A DNA stretch of 64,000 bases from Palaemon carinicauda (taxonomy: Eukaryota > Arthropoda > Malacostraca > Decapoda > Palaemonidae), in assembly GCF_036898095.1 (NCBI RefSeq), contig NC_090746.1, positions 113,080,198-113,144,197 of the forward strand. Direction: 5' to 3'. Under the pieces are notes generated by a model. It saw nothing but the letters and a program-made list of their open reading frames with translations, was not told where the DNA came from and did no database searches. The stretch's first letter is position 1. Every line of letters starts with the position of its first letter. Shown here in pieces: positions 54,503 through 64,000 of this stretch. The translations under genes and the position numbers were made by a program.

Positions 54503-54509
54503 CTGCAAA

Positions 54510-54815
54510 TTATTATTATTATATTATTATAATTATTATTATAATTATCATTACTTTCTAAGCTACAACCCTAGTTGGAAAAGCAGGATGCTATCAGCCC
54601 AGGGGCTCCAACAGGGAAAATAGCCCAGTGAGGAAAGGAAACAAGGAAAGATAAAGTATTTTAAGAACAGTAACATTAACATAAATATCTCCTATATAAA
54701 CTATAAAAACTTTAACAAAACAAGAGGAAGAGAAATAAGATAGAATAGTGTGCCTGAGTGTACCCTCAAGCAAGAGAACTCTAACCCAAGATAATATATA
54801 GGCACAAAATTATAT
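54510..54815 (-). repeat. Interspersed repeat X, copy D
   Basis: (ATT)n, then CTACAACCCTAGTTGGAAAAG, GGGGCTCCAACAGGG and GTGTACCCTCAAGCAAGAG, in the antisense order of copies A and E. It starts 8 bp upstream of the first visible F-spondin exon. Confidence 0.85.
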
Positions 54816-55151
54816 TGTAAGGACAGTGAGACAAGCGTCACCAACATCAACTGATAGTTTATTCAAACATGCGTGGGAATATAATATAGGGTGTGGACGG
54901 AAAGGTAGCATGGCGTAGGCGCCAATTCAGCTTGAACTTCCCGCCAAAATATATGTTTTCTCACATGAACAAATACACGAATTGCAAGTAAACAGAAACA
55001 TGTAATCAAATAATACATACAGTATGTCAAATTGTAGCTCTCAGGGAGCGGAATACATATATATAGGAAGCCACGGTGTGTTAAAAGGAGAATTTAAATA
55101 AATAGACAATTTGTTGAATTTGTGGACGACGGAGGGAGCGGTGTCCTTACA
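54816..55151. mobile_element. Candidate solo LTR (or short TIR element)
   Basis: A 336-bp unit opens TGTAAGGACA and closes TGTCCTTACA, a TG...CA pair with 10-bp perfect inverted tips, flanked by ATAT on both sides (54812-54815, 55152-55155). An AATAAATAGAC polyadenylation-like site is inside. That fits a solo LTR with a 4-bp target duplication. A MITE is the alternative. The flank is AT-rich, so ATAT could be chance. Confidence 0.5.
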
Positions 55152-55155
55152 ATAT

Positions 55156-55540
55156 CAATACTGGAGCAATAGTTTTCCTATATTAAGATAATCAGAAGGA
55201 AATAAAATTCATGATTTTAATAAAAATGCCCAAGAATATATTGGAAAAATAGGATTCTGACTGGTAGATTAAATGGGGACAGAATGAAATAAAATTTAAT
55301 ATTTTTAATAAAAAATGTTCAAGAATATATTAGAAAAATAGGATTCTAACTGGTAAATTAAATGGGGACTGATAAAAGAGCTTCTAGATCAGTTATTATA
55401 GAAAAAACTTTAATAAAGCAAAATATTTCCATGGTGCACCGAGCTGTCGGGAACTGACAAAGTGTTATTAGTCTCCTCGTTACCCACATTCTAGACTAAA
55501 ATGTCTAGAATAATTCACGGAAAATACCACGCCCACAACT

Positions 55541-55545
<5 letters not shown>
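55156..55545. other. Intergenic/intron sequence with a local duplication
   Basis: Two ~90-bp similar units (55190-55280 and 55285-55375: AAGAATATATTxGAAAAATAG, GATTCT.ACTGGTA.ATTAA) form an imperfect tandem duplication. No gene is seen. Confidence 0.6.
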
Positions 55546-55618
<73 letters not shown>

Positions 55619-55620
55619 CA

Positions 55621-55692
<72 letters not shown>
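55546..55692. repeat. (AT)n microsatellite, left half
   Basis: Nearly pure AT repeat, continued at 56875-56940 on the other side of a TIR element. Confidence 0.97.
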
Positions 55693-56872
55693 GGTTAATG
55701 TCTAGGAGAGGGCCGCATGAAGATATCAGTGATATTCAATTTATTTTTACTAGAATGTGTAGGAATGTATGTAAATAGTGGTATACGAGTGAGATAATTT
55801 AGTGAAAATCGATATTAGTCGAAATATCGACGACCACACTCACGCTACTCTTGTCTTCCTCCCAGATTTTTTCTAAGTCTGTTGTTATTGTTGACTGTGT
55901 CTTGTTTTTGCTCAAATGAGCCCTGTAACCAGTATAATCCGCAGACAAACTAGTCCACTATGAAGTCTTACGTTTGGCCAATCACAGCGCCTATCCACTA
56001 TGACGTCATACATGTTTGGCCAATCACAGCGCGACAATACATTATCTTACCCAGGCATTTCATTTCGTTTTTAGACATGGAGGCTATAGCAAGCACGTCA
56101 TCTCATGTTGCACAAGAAGTTGAAATTCCATCTTCTTGTCCTGACTGTTTCCTAACCTACAATGAATTTGTTGTAACTTATTCGAGGAATATTGAAAAAC
56201 TAGTGGATTTGTGCCAGAGACACAATTTAATTTTACAAAATAAAAATTGTCATGCATGTCAAGGAACCTTCGCAACGGCTTCACGTTTTCCTCAAAGCAG
56301 CAGCACATCTCTATCAACCAACAGTTTAAGGTAAGCTTCATTAATTTATGGAGTATATTATAATGGTGATAGTATAACGATGTATACAGCAGTACCATCA
56401 CTTTGGATTTGGTTTGATGGATGTGTTAGGTAGTGTCCTTAAGGGGGGGTCGCAGGGGGGGCGGAGCCCCCCCCCCCCGTAGGGGTAGAGGGCCCCTAGG
56501 CTAGGTTAGGTGGGTGTATTAGGTTCGGTGGTGCCCTGAAAATCACTGTGGCCTTAAGGGGGGGGTCGCAGGTAGGCTTAGGTAGGGGTACAGGCCCCCA
56601 GGGTAGGATAGTTGGTTGTATTAGGTTCGGTAGTGCCCCGAAAAATCATTTTTCTCCTCCTCCCCCCACCCAAAAACCCCGCTTCCCACTGGGGTCCCCC
56701 ATAATTGTAGTAGTAGGTTTATGCTTACATTTTATGTGTAAGAGTTAAGTCTGTTTATTTTTTATTCATTTCCTCATGTTTCTATGCAATGTGCAACAAT
56801 AATCTGGTTGATTTTTGCCGTTTTTCGTCGTTAATACTTGAAGAACGGGTGCGGCCTTCTCCTAGACATTTA

Positions 56873-56874
<2 letters not shown>
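55693..56874 (+). mobile_element. Merlin/IS1595-like TIR element, copy 1
   Basis: A 1182-bp unit with imperfect ~26-bp inverted ends of the form GGTWAATGTCTAGGAGA and GGCCGCA, inserted inside an (AT)n microsatellite, so an 8-bp ATATATAT duplication is consistent but not provable. It carries a promoter-like region, a first exon and GC-rich internal repeats shared with copy 2. No DDE catalytic part is visible, so it is a deletion derivative. Confidence 0.75.
55970..56030 (+). promoter_or_regulatory. CCAAT-CRE-CCAAT promoter-like cluster in copy 1
   Basis: GGCCAATCACAGCGC occurs twice, at 55976-55990 and 56018-56032, flanking a perfect CRE TGACGTCA at 56001-56008, about 45-100 bp before the exon 1 Met at 56077. 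Confidence 0.65.
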
Positions 56875-56949
<75 letters not shown>

Positions 56950-58562
56950 TTATAATGTGTATACACATCGTCATTCACGCAAGCCTTTGGAATAGAAAAC
57001 TCAAAATACACTTCGCTAAAGTTCCGCGGCCCAACTGTAAATTCAGCAGGTCAATCGGTCAGGCAACCAATGACAATCTAGTATGGTTCCAAGCCATCGC
57101 AATAATCATAATCGTCCTGATCTAGTGAAGAGAAAACCAACTGGCAGTTTCCTTAATCAGCATGAGTCATCATCACAGATCAATAGAGTTCCAAATCGCA
57201 GTCACAATTATCAATCTAGAGTAAATCCAAGAGATGAAAATAAGGGTTAATATATGATACTAAAATTTCTATCGAAACTGGAATTCGCTATAAGAAATGG
57301 AGGATTGCTGACTAGTTTGGTATTTTTCTCTATATGTGTAATAGGGGCTGGGGTATAACAACTTACAAATCCGTCGATTAAAATGTGAAGTATGTTTTTT
57401 CTCTCTAGGTCCATTGTTTACATTTGAGACACTGAAGGGGGCTTAGTGCGCATGCGTTTTTCCACATGGTTTAGGGAGCTTTCTGTGAATTTACAATGAC
57501 GTATTTGTCAGGTGTTTTTTTTTAAACTAATTAACAGCTTAGAAGTACTTCTTCATAAGTTCCCGGATGTTATTTTACAACAGCCATTTTTTCCCACCTT
57601 CGTGTTCAGTTTCAACTTAACCACCATCTCGTGAAGATATCTTCAAGAGGGAATTTAAGGGAAGCATATCAATCTATTTCGAAATTTAGTGTACAGTAAT
57701 TTCGTTTATGTCGGCAATTGGTAGGTAGTAGGTTGGCCTGGGCACCAACTGCCCGTTGAGATACTACCGCTAGAGTGTTATGGGGTCCTTTGACTGGCCA
57801 GACAGTACTACATAGGACCCTTCTCTCTGGTTAAGGTTCTTTCCCTTTGCCTACAAAGACACCGAATAGTCTGGCCTATTCTTTACAGATTCTCCTCTGT
57901 CCGTATACACCTGACAACACTGAGATTGCCAAAATATTCCTCTTCACCCAAGGGGTTAACTACTGCACTGTAATTGTTCAGTGGCTACTTTCCTTTTGGT
58001 AAGGGTAGAAGAGACTCTTCAGCTATGGTAAGCAGCTCTTCTAGGAGAAGGACACTCCAAAATCAAACCATGTTCTCTAGTCTTGGGCAGTGCCATAACC
58101 TCTGTACCATGGTCTTCCACTGTCTTGGGTTAGAGTTCTCGTGCTTGAGGGTACACTCGGGCACACTTCTATCTAGTTTCCCTTCCTCTTGTTTTGTTAA
58201 AGTTTTTTTTATAGTTTTTATAGGAAATATTTTTTTTTAATGTTACTATACTTAAAATATTTTACTTTTCTTTATTTCCTTTCCTCACTGGGCTATTTTC
58301 CCTGTTGGGGCCCCTGGGCTTATAGCATCCTGCTTTTCCAACTAGGGTTGTAGCTTAGCATTTAATAATAATAATAACAATGGAAATTTCTCTCCATTCA
58401 GTGTAAAGCTATTGTTACTCATGTGTAATTAAAAAAAATAACAGTGAAATAATGCCTCAAAGGTCCGATTCTGACTTAATTTTCAGGGAAGGCCAGCACA
58501 TTTTCTACTGCAAAGCTTTTGTAAAGATTGCTAAGAAAAAAAGGCGACGGTGTCAGTCATAA
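56077..58562 (+). CDS. Zinc-ribbon transposase-like peptide, exon 1 (56077-56330) and possible exon 2 (58487-58562)
   Basis: Exon 1 encodes CPDCFLTYNEFVVTYSRNIE, KLVDLCQRHNLILQ and CHACQ, related to copy 2 at 59079. A GTAAGC donor at 56331 leaves two bases. An acceptor TTTTCAG ending at 58486 starts a segment that continues in phase as EGQHIFYCKAFVKIAKKKRR and RCQS then stop, again resembling copy 2 (KLAFRCDRS.....KRKRRC). The joined product would be 109 aa. The intron would span the right TIR of copy 1 and repeat X copy E, so the second exon is uncertain. No catalytic domain follows. Confidence 0.45.
56875..56950. repeat. (AT)n (AC)n microsatellite, right half
   Basis: Continues the AT repeat interrupted by the TIR element at 55693-56874. 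Confidence 0.96.
56951..57719. other. Sequence between TIR element copy 1 and repeat X copy E
   Basis: No coding domain or repeat identity recognised. Confidence 0.5.
57720..58380 (+). repeat. Interspersed repeat X, copy E (longest, sense)
   Basis: It runs from GGTAGGTAGTAGGTTGGCC through GTCCTTTGACTGGCCAGAC, GTACCATGGTCTTCCACTG and GGGCTTATAGCATCCTGC to (AAT)n at about 58360-58380. The last ~110 bp are shared with the LINE end at 11300-11425. No open frame, so it is probably non-autonomous. Confidence 0.85.
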
Positions 58563-58868
58563 GGTAAGGAATTATTTGTGATTTACTTTTTCATAATGAA
58601 AGGATTAATTTGGGTAAATGTGTAGGAGAGCTCCGCGGAAGATCTTGAAGAATTTAAACACCTACAATTCACTATTATATCATATAGAACGCTTATATAA
58701 TAGTCAATATATGAGCAGCTTCTATTTAACGAAGATATTCGTGTGTATAGTTATGTTTCACTTGGATTTTTTCTAAGTGTTTGTTTTTGTTTACTGTGTG
58801 ATGTCTTGGCTAAAATGAGCTGTTTCACCGCCTTACTGCGTATGGCAAACTAGTTCTCTATGCTATTC

Positions 58869-58918
58869 TAACCAATAACAGGTGTTTTCTTGACGTCACA
58901 CTGTTTGAAAACCAATCA
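58869..58918 (+). promoter_or_regulatory. CCAAT-CRE-CCAAT promoter-like cluster in copy 2
   Basis: CCAAT at 58872-58876, TGACGTCA at 58891-58898, CCAAT at 58912-58916: the same order as in copy 1 despite diverged flanks. Confidence 0.65.
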
Positions 58919-59078
58919 TGGCGATTTTTACAAATCTAGCCAATGCTGACACTTATTACTTCACTTATCCCTGCTATTTTTCCACCAGTTACCACAGTTT
59001 ACGTGAAGTTCCGCGGAGGAATATTTTTGCACGCCTCGGATCTCCCTTCAAACTGAAAAGCTCATTTTGCCGTGAAGT

Positions 59079-59358
59079 ATGGAGCAATTAGCAGGACCTT
59101 CATCCCTTTCCGACTGTGTCACTTGTGACAATTGCTTTATTTCTTATGGGGATTTTTGTGTACATTATTCAGGGAAAGTTGATTTGCTAATTGCATTTGC
59201 TCAACGTCATGGTTTGATTTTGGCAGAGAAAAAGTGCCCTAATTGTGAAAATGTGTGCCGTATAGATTACAACAAATTAGCATTCCGGTGTGATCGTAGT
59301 GTGGTTACTCGTGGGAAAAGGAAGAGGAGGTGCAATTTTTTCGTGTCTTGTTTCAAAG
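59079..59358 (+). CDS. Merlin-like transposase N-terminal exon (zinc ribbon)
   Basis: A 93-codon exon: CDNCFISYGDFCVHYS, AFAQRHGLILAEKKCPNCEN, YNKLAFRCDR and KRKRRCNFFVSCFK, with donor AAAG|GTAAGT. The helix ..F...HGL(I/L)....CP.C followed by a basic RC segment is the usual start of ISXO2/IS1595 (Merlin) transposases. The catalytic exons are missing from this copy. The Met lies 181 bp after a CRE TGACGTCA at 58891. Confidence 0.6.
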
Positions 59359-59925
59359 GTAAGTTAGATATTGAGACTAATTTGAAGTTTGTGTTCCTTT
59401 TTTTGCAAAAGGCGTTTTCATTTGAATTTGTTTCGTTTGAACTGAAACTCAATGTGGCCTTAAGGGGGGGTCGCAGGGGGGGCGGAGCCCCCCCCGGTAG
59501 GCCTAGGTAGGGGTACAGGGCCCCATAGGCTAGGTTAGGTGGGTGTCTTAGGTTCGGTGGTGCCCTGAAAATTACTGTGGCCTTAAGGGGGGGTCGCAGG
59601 GGGGGCGGAGCCCCCCCGGTAGGCCTAGGTAGGGGTACATGGCCCCCAGGGTAGGGTAGGTAGTTGTATTAGGTTCGGTAGTGCCCCGAAAAATCACTTT
59701 TCTCCTCCTCCCCCCACCCAAAAACCCCGCTTCCCACTGGGGTCCCCCATAATTGTAGTAGTAGGTTTATGCTTACATTTTCTGTGTAAGAGTTAGGTGG
59801 TTGTAGGAGGTTTATCTCACAGTTTCAAGGTAACTGTAGCTCTAATTTACTGTTTTCTTTCGTTTTCTACTTATAGAAACTTTTAAATCGAGCGCGGAGC
59901 TCTCCTACACATTTACCTTAATTTG

Positions 59926-60825
59926 TGATTTACTTTTAGTTTGTGACCTTGGAAGGGGGGGGGGGGGGTCCAACTAGGGGTTGTGACCTGGGAAGGGGGG
60001 TCCGAGGGGCTTGCCCCCTGGCTAGGGGCTGTGACCTGGGAACTACTAGGTTAGGTTAGGTGGGTTTGTTAGGTTCTGTACCCTTTTACAAATCTCAAGT
60101 GTTAAATAATCATGTTTGGCCGGTTTTCAGCCATTTACATGAACCATAATTTTTCCAACTGCGATATCTTGGGCTTATTTTGCATTTCTGATACTTATTA
60201 TTGCTGTAAATCACTAGTTAATGACGATTCCCTCACCCAAAAAACCCCGGTCCAAAATATCATGAACGGGTGGTTTGCCCCCAATAATCATAGTCAGAAA
60301 TGCATAAAACAGAAGATAGCGAGTAGGAAAAATATATGGTTCAAGTGTTTGGCTAGAACTTAAAATATCATACATTTACCAAAATAAGAGAAGTACGATC
60401 TACAAATATAGAAAATCACTTCAAGAACACTTCTAGCTAACTAAATAATCGCACTACAGTGTAATAAAGCATAAATTCTACCAATCACAATCACCCCCAG
60501 GCAAAGAGAAAAATGATTGTACTTAACGTTAATTACACAACACATTTCCCAAGCTGAACGAGAAAATAAATAACACAGCTTCACAGAAGACACCACCTAC
60601 ACGTGTCAGAGTCAGAAAATAACAATTCTCACAGGACATTCTCGACCAAAGACTATATACTGAAGGAAGATAGGAAGGCTCAAAATAGAATGTTAATACG
60701 CTAGTTGGCAACTCCAAAGTGAACACAATAGTTGGTTGCTCCGATTTCAGATGGCGTTGTAGGTATACATCGTTTGTCGTCTGTTTGTTTATATTCAGAA
60801 TTTGACAGTTGACTCCAACGAAATC
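59926..60825. other. GC-rich repeat remnant and unassigned sequence
   Basis: 59940-60080 holds GGAAGGGGGGTCCGAGG-type units and TAGGTTAGGTTAGGTGGG, resembling but not identical to the GC-rich units in the TIR elements. 60236-60300 has ACCCAAAAAACCCCGG. The rest up to the THAP exon shows nothing. Confidence 0.5.
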
Positions 60826-60929
60826 ATGGCGCCGACAGTAAAGAAGTCACACAAGTGTGTTGTGTGCCATAAACAAAAAGAAACCGATCCTCATTTGGTA
60901 TTTCACAGGTTCCCTAAGGACAAAGAACG
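60826..60929 (+). CDS. THAP-domain protein, first exon
   Basis: ATGGCG opens a frame reading MAPTVKKSHKCVVCHKQKET, then HLVFHRFPKDKER, and a donor CG|GTGAGT leaves two bases. C-x2-C with FHRFPKD is the start of the THAP zinc finger, a DNA-binding fold of cellular regulators and P-element-type transposases. The rest of the finger (W, C..H, AVPTIF) must be in a later exon, which I could not find before 64000. Host gene or transposon cannot be decided. Confidence 0.75.
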
Positions 60930-61696
60930 GTGAGTACAAACAGTACAATACATGCAGTATGTGCTGCTAATGAGTAAGCCCCACTGATATTGGCTGTAAG
61001 ATTAAGGCAAGGCATCCACAGTAAATCTCTTGTTTTTCATTTTTTGTTGGCTTGTATGCTACCTTATTTCTATTTCCAACCCCTTTTTGATTATTTTTAT
61101 GTGATACAATTTTGTGTTATTTTGATCCTTTTGATTGTACATTTATACATTTATAATACTAAACTATACATGAGTGCATCATGCTTTTCCATTTCAATAA
61201 AAAATAAAATACAATTGTGTTTTTATACACCTAATATCTCTCCATCTTACAGTGGCCTACAAACTGTAATTAAATGTATGCCTACACATAAGCATTTGTG
61301 GCTAAGTTTAACAAATCAGATATACAGTATGTTTTAATTTATTCGAATGTGGTATTGTATAGAACATTTAAAAATGGTTGTAATATACTGTACAATACTT
61401 AAATTTGCAAGAAAATTAACTAAATCATAAGAGATATAGCTATTGAATTTCTAAAAAATAGACTAAGAAACATAATTTGCAATTTAGTTACCTAAAATTT
61501 AAGAATATCATGAATATATGAGTAAGATATACTGACATAGTAATGCAAATTATGAACAAATATGTCGCAAAATTTACAATCGAATTCCATCCTATAGCAT
61601 TACCGCTCTGAATGTTTGGCTGCTCGCTCAACAGATGGAGCCATTCGTTTCGCATGGGAGTATCTGGCATCTTTTCATAGCACACTCATTTGTGTG
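60930..61696. other. Putative intron after the THAP exon
   Basis: AT-rich; no second THAP exon recognised. Confidence 0.4.
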
Positions 61697-61699
61697 TTA

Positions 61700-62459
61700 A
61701 GCGGGGTTTACACGGCCGAGCAGCTCGTCGAGCCCGGTTGTCGAACCTACTTGTAGAACGGCTCGAAGAGCTTTCAGACAGTACATCGAGCCTCAGTGTG
61801 CCTCGTGCTAAAACAACGTCAACATGTCTCTCGACCAGGACGATTTGATAGCCATTGCTTTAGCAGTGGCACTAAGAAAGAAAAAAAAATATCAAAAGAG
61901 AAATTTTCATATACCAACTTGCTTGTTGCTTTAAAATTAGAGCCTGATGACTGGCGCAATTATTTGCGTATGGATGAAGACACGTACATTGATCTACCGA
62001 ATCGTGTCAGCCCTTTCATTGCTATGAGGAAGGCCATAACTCCACATGAAAGACTGAGTGTCCGCTATTCCTTTGTTTCTGGCTACTTTATTGGAATAGT
62101 CTTTTGTTTTAACTTTCCATAAAGCTGGATGAGCTCGATATGCATGTATGAAATCAAGTACGACTTCTTCTCATTCTTACTTTCATTAATGGCAGCAATT
62201 ATGCATTTCTTTGATGATGTTTCCTCTAGCAGGTTTGAATAACAACAGAGGTTCGATGCTCGACACCCGTTCAGACGTTCACACCGCTCGTCAAACAATG
62301 TAGCTCCGCCCACAAAAGTCAAGATGAGCCTAACTTTCATCGAGCCGCTCGACGAGCGCGCTCGACAACCAAATAGCCCGTTTACACGCTCGAACATCAA
62401 TTCAAACACAGGGTTGTCGAGCCAGGCTCGACGAGCTGCTCGCCCGTGTAAACCCCGCT
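61700..62459 (+). mobile_element. PIF/Harbinger-type element, deletion derivative
   Basis: A 760-bp unit with inverted ends AGCGGGGTTTACACGGSCGA and AGCAGCTCGTCGAGCC (one or two mismatches), flanked by TTA on both sides (61697-61699, 62460-62462), the classical PIF/Harbinger target. Inside is the start of a HARBI1-like nuclease. Confidence 0.88.
61824..62122 (+). pseudogene. HARBI1-like transposase N-terminal fragment, frameshifted
   Basis: The frame from ATG 61824 reads MSLDQDDLIAIALAVALRKK, then an A-rich run near 61880-61890 forces a shift into TNLLVALKLEPDDWRNYLRM, DEDTYIDLPNRVSPFIAMRK and AITPHERLSVRYSF. The ..YLRMDEDTY..L...V.P.I.....AI...ERL...Y pattern is the helical N-terminal part of Harbinger nucleases. 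The DDE part is deleted. Confidence 0.75.
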
Positions 62460-62607
62460 TTAAAAGCCTGAGCCTTCCTATCTTCCTTCAGTATATAGTC
62501 TTTGTTCGTAGCCTAGCTAACATAAACCATCGTCAATTATTCCAACAGTCTTTTTCGCTACATACAATAGTTAGTTACATTAACTACTGCTTTCGCTTCG
62601 TGGTGCT

Positions 62608-62610
62608 CTC

Positions 62611-62652
<42 letters not shown>
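62608..62652. repeat. (TC)n microsatellite
   Basis: About 45 bp of TC repeat. Confidence 0.97.
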
Positions 62653-62808
62653 GGACTAGGATTTGGCAAAAACACTAAAGGAAACAAATATCTTTAAAAA
62701 AAAATGAATCCCCACAACGTTAATACAACTGGACTTTTGGGTACTAGGGACATTTAAACAAAACATTAAGCACTATATTTCCTTAAACTCAAACTAATCA
62801 CCAAAATT

Positions 62809-62910
<102 letters not shown>

Positions 62911-63020
62911 ATTGACACCGTCGTCCATCGCCAGTATTAAAAAAAACAGCAGCACTTACAACTAAGTATCATTCACCAAAACAGGCACCAACACTTCAAT
63001 ACAAAAAGATATCCCCTAAA

Positions 63021-63022
63021 CA

Positions 63023-63108
<86 letters not shown>
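63021..63108. repeat. (CA)n (GA)n microsatellite
   Basis: CA repeat followed by ~68 bp of GA repeat. Confidence 0.97.
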
Positions 63109-63110
<2 letters not shown>

Positions 63111-63249
63111 TCCAATTAAGCAGAAGTCTTTTCACGTAGCAAATGATAAAATTTGTCAGCTCCGCTTAGCCCTCAAGTGTTTCAGCAATCAACGGGAATA
63201 TGACTCGTAGCCAAATAGTCGTCGTCGTCTTCGTCATTATCTTCACTGT

Positions 63250-63514
63250 AATGAAGGGTTTACACGGTCGAGTCGAATGGTTCGTCGAACCCAGTTGTCG
63301 AACCTGCTTTGCTAACGGTTCTAAAGGCGGAGTCAGTCACAAATGCATAGGGTATGTGGAAATGAAGCCCCGCCCACAAGTCAGGCGAGAACAGTCTTTC
63401 TTCGAACCGTTCGACAAACGTGATCGATAACCAAGTACCCCATTCACACGTTCGAACACCACTTCAAACACTTGTCTGTCGAACCACGTTCGACCGAGTA
63501 AACCATCTTTAAGA
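63250..63514. mobile_element. MITE related to the PIF/Harbinger element
   Basis: A ~265-bp unit with inverted ends GGGTTTACACGGTCGAG and CTCGGTCGAACGTGG-type sequence (GTTTACTCGGTCGA on the complement), plus internal GTTCGTCGAACC and GGTTCGACAGAC motifs. It echoes the ends of the 61700 element. Target duplication is unclear; no coding sequence. Confidence 0.55.
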
Positions 63515-63865
63515 AAATAAAATTCCTTCATACAGACAGAGTCGTTACCGATTATGTCCAAATTTTCGAGATCAGTCACTTCCAAGTCTTTCATATAAGC
63601 CGGGTCAAAATCATTCATCTAGACTAAGTCTCCAAAAGGATGAATTACGGATGTTAAGTACACAAATTTCCAAATCTAATCGAAACAAAATAAATAATCC
63701 AGCATTCAGACAGGTGCCACCGCTGTTCAAAAAACTAAATAAAATCAAGCATTCGAAAACAGCACCTGCTGGTTCAAGACTAAAAAAAATAATCCTTCGC
63801 CAAGAAAAAATGTAAACAACCTTCAATTATCCCAACTCTCTTTTTTCGCTACAAACAATCATTAC

Positions 63866-63940
<75 letters not shown>
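63866..63940. repeat. (CT)n microsatellite
   Basis: About 75 bp of CT repeat. The rest of 63515-64000 shows nothing else. Confidence 0.97.
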
Positions 63941-63944
<4 letters not shown>

Positions 63945-64000
63945 CTGGAATTGAAAAGATACACCACTCAATGTGGCAATTTCTTTATATGCAAAACAGC

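Larger units (their letters stand above)
58613..59917 (+). mobile_element. Merlin/IS1595-like TIR element, copy 2
   Basis: A 1305-bp element with perfect 25-bp inverted ends (GGTAAATGTGTAGGAGAGCT, then CCGCG). A perfect 8-bp target duplication TTAATTTG lies at 58605-58612 and 59918-59925. Length of duplication and GG-starting ends fit Merlin. It contains a first exon with a zinc-ribbon and two GC-rich internal units (GGCCTTAAGGGGGGGTCGCA) also present in copy 1. The DDE part is absent, so it needs transposase in trans. Confidence 0.88.

Noticed and set aside
53867..54222. Pro/Ser/Leu-rich frames on the minus strand
   Set aside because: They arise from the polypurine tract; a confirmed exon border at 54296 places this inside an intron.
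56084..56401. Minus-strand 105-codon frame
   Set aside because: It is the shadow of the zinc-ribbon exon on the plus strand; no motif.
55546..56950. CRISPR-like or satellite array
   Set aside because: It is simple AT repeat split by one transposon, with no spacers.

Overview
This is eukaryotic, intron-rich, AT-rich DNA, almost certainly from an arthropod. A decapod crustacean is my best guess, from the dense DIRS-type retroelements, LINE relics, tRNA-derived SINEs and long dinucleotide microsatellites, but that is inference and no species is claimed. There is no bacterial-type gene structure.

The host gene is the 3' part of an F-spondin/spondin-1-like gene on the minus strand, from 54502 down to a stop codon at 1973. 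Fifteen exons can be placed with canonical GT/AG borders and fully consistent phases. Together they give 2154 nt, or 717 residues plus stop. The product is the end of a Spondin_N domain, three thrombospondin type 1 repeats (TSR), a Kunitz domain, a fourth TSR split over two exons, a His/acidic linker, a fifth TSR and a short basic tail. The signal peptide, Reeler domain and start of Spondin_N are not found and presumably lie beyond 64000.

Three near full-length tyrosine-recombinase (DIRS1-like) retrotransposons sit in three introns that follow one another. Element 1 (17309-24015, minus) has intact gag, RT/RNase H and YR frames and terminal repeats that I read as identical. Element 2 (31871-38172, minus) is the same family with wrecked coding capacity but almost identical terminal repeats. 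Element 3 (39281-47435, plus) is a different family, with a spliced gag and one frameshift at a C run. Each has inverted terminal repeats with one longer end, plus an internal complementary region that joins the two outer ends as in a circle junction. Fossil DIRS pieces lie at 28-105, 11850-14090 and 50953-51270.

The rest of the introns is a graveyard. It holds LINE fragments (about 669-960, 3795-4130, 11040-11425, 24790-25540, 30240-31300, 48050-48700), five copies of an interspersed repeat with a LINE-like tail, two copies of a tRNA-derived SINE, a Tigger/pogo-like relic and simple repeats. Upstream of the visible F-spondin exons (54.5-64 kb) are a candidate solo LTR, two Merlin/IS1595-like TIR elements with a zinc-finger first exon and a shared CCAAT/CRE promoter layout, a THAP-domain first exon, a PIF/Harbinger deletion derivative with TTA target duplications, and a related MITE.
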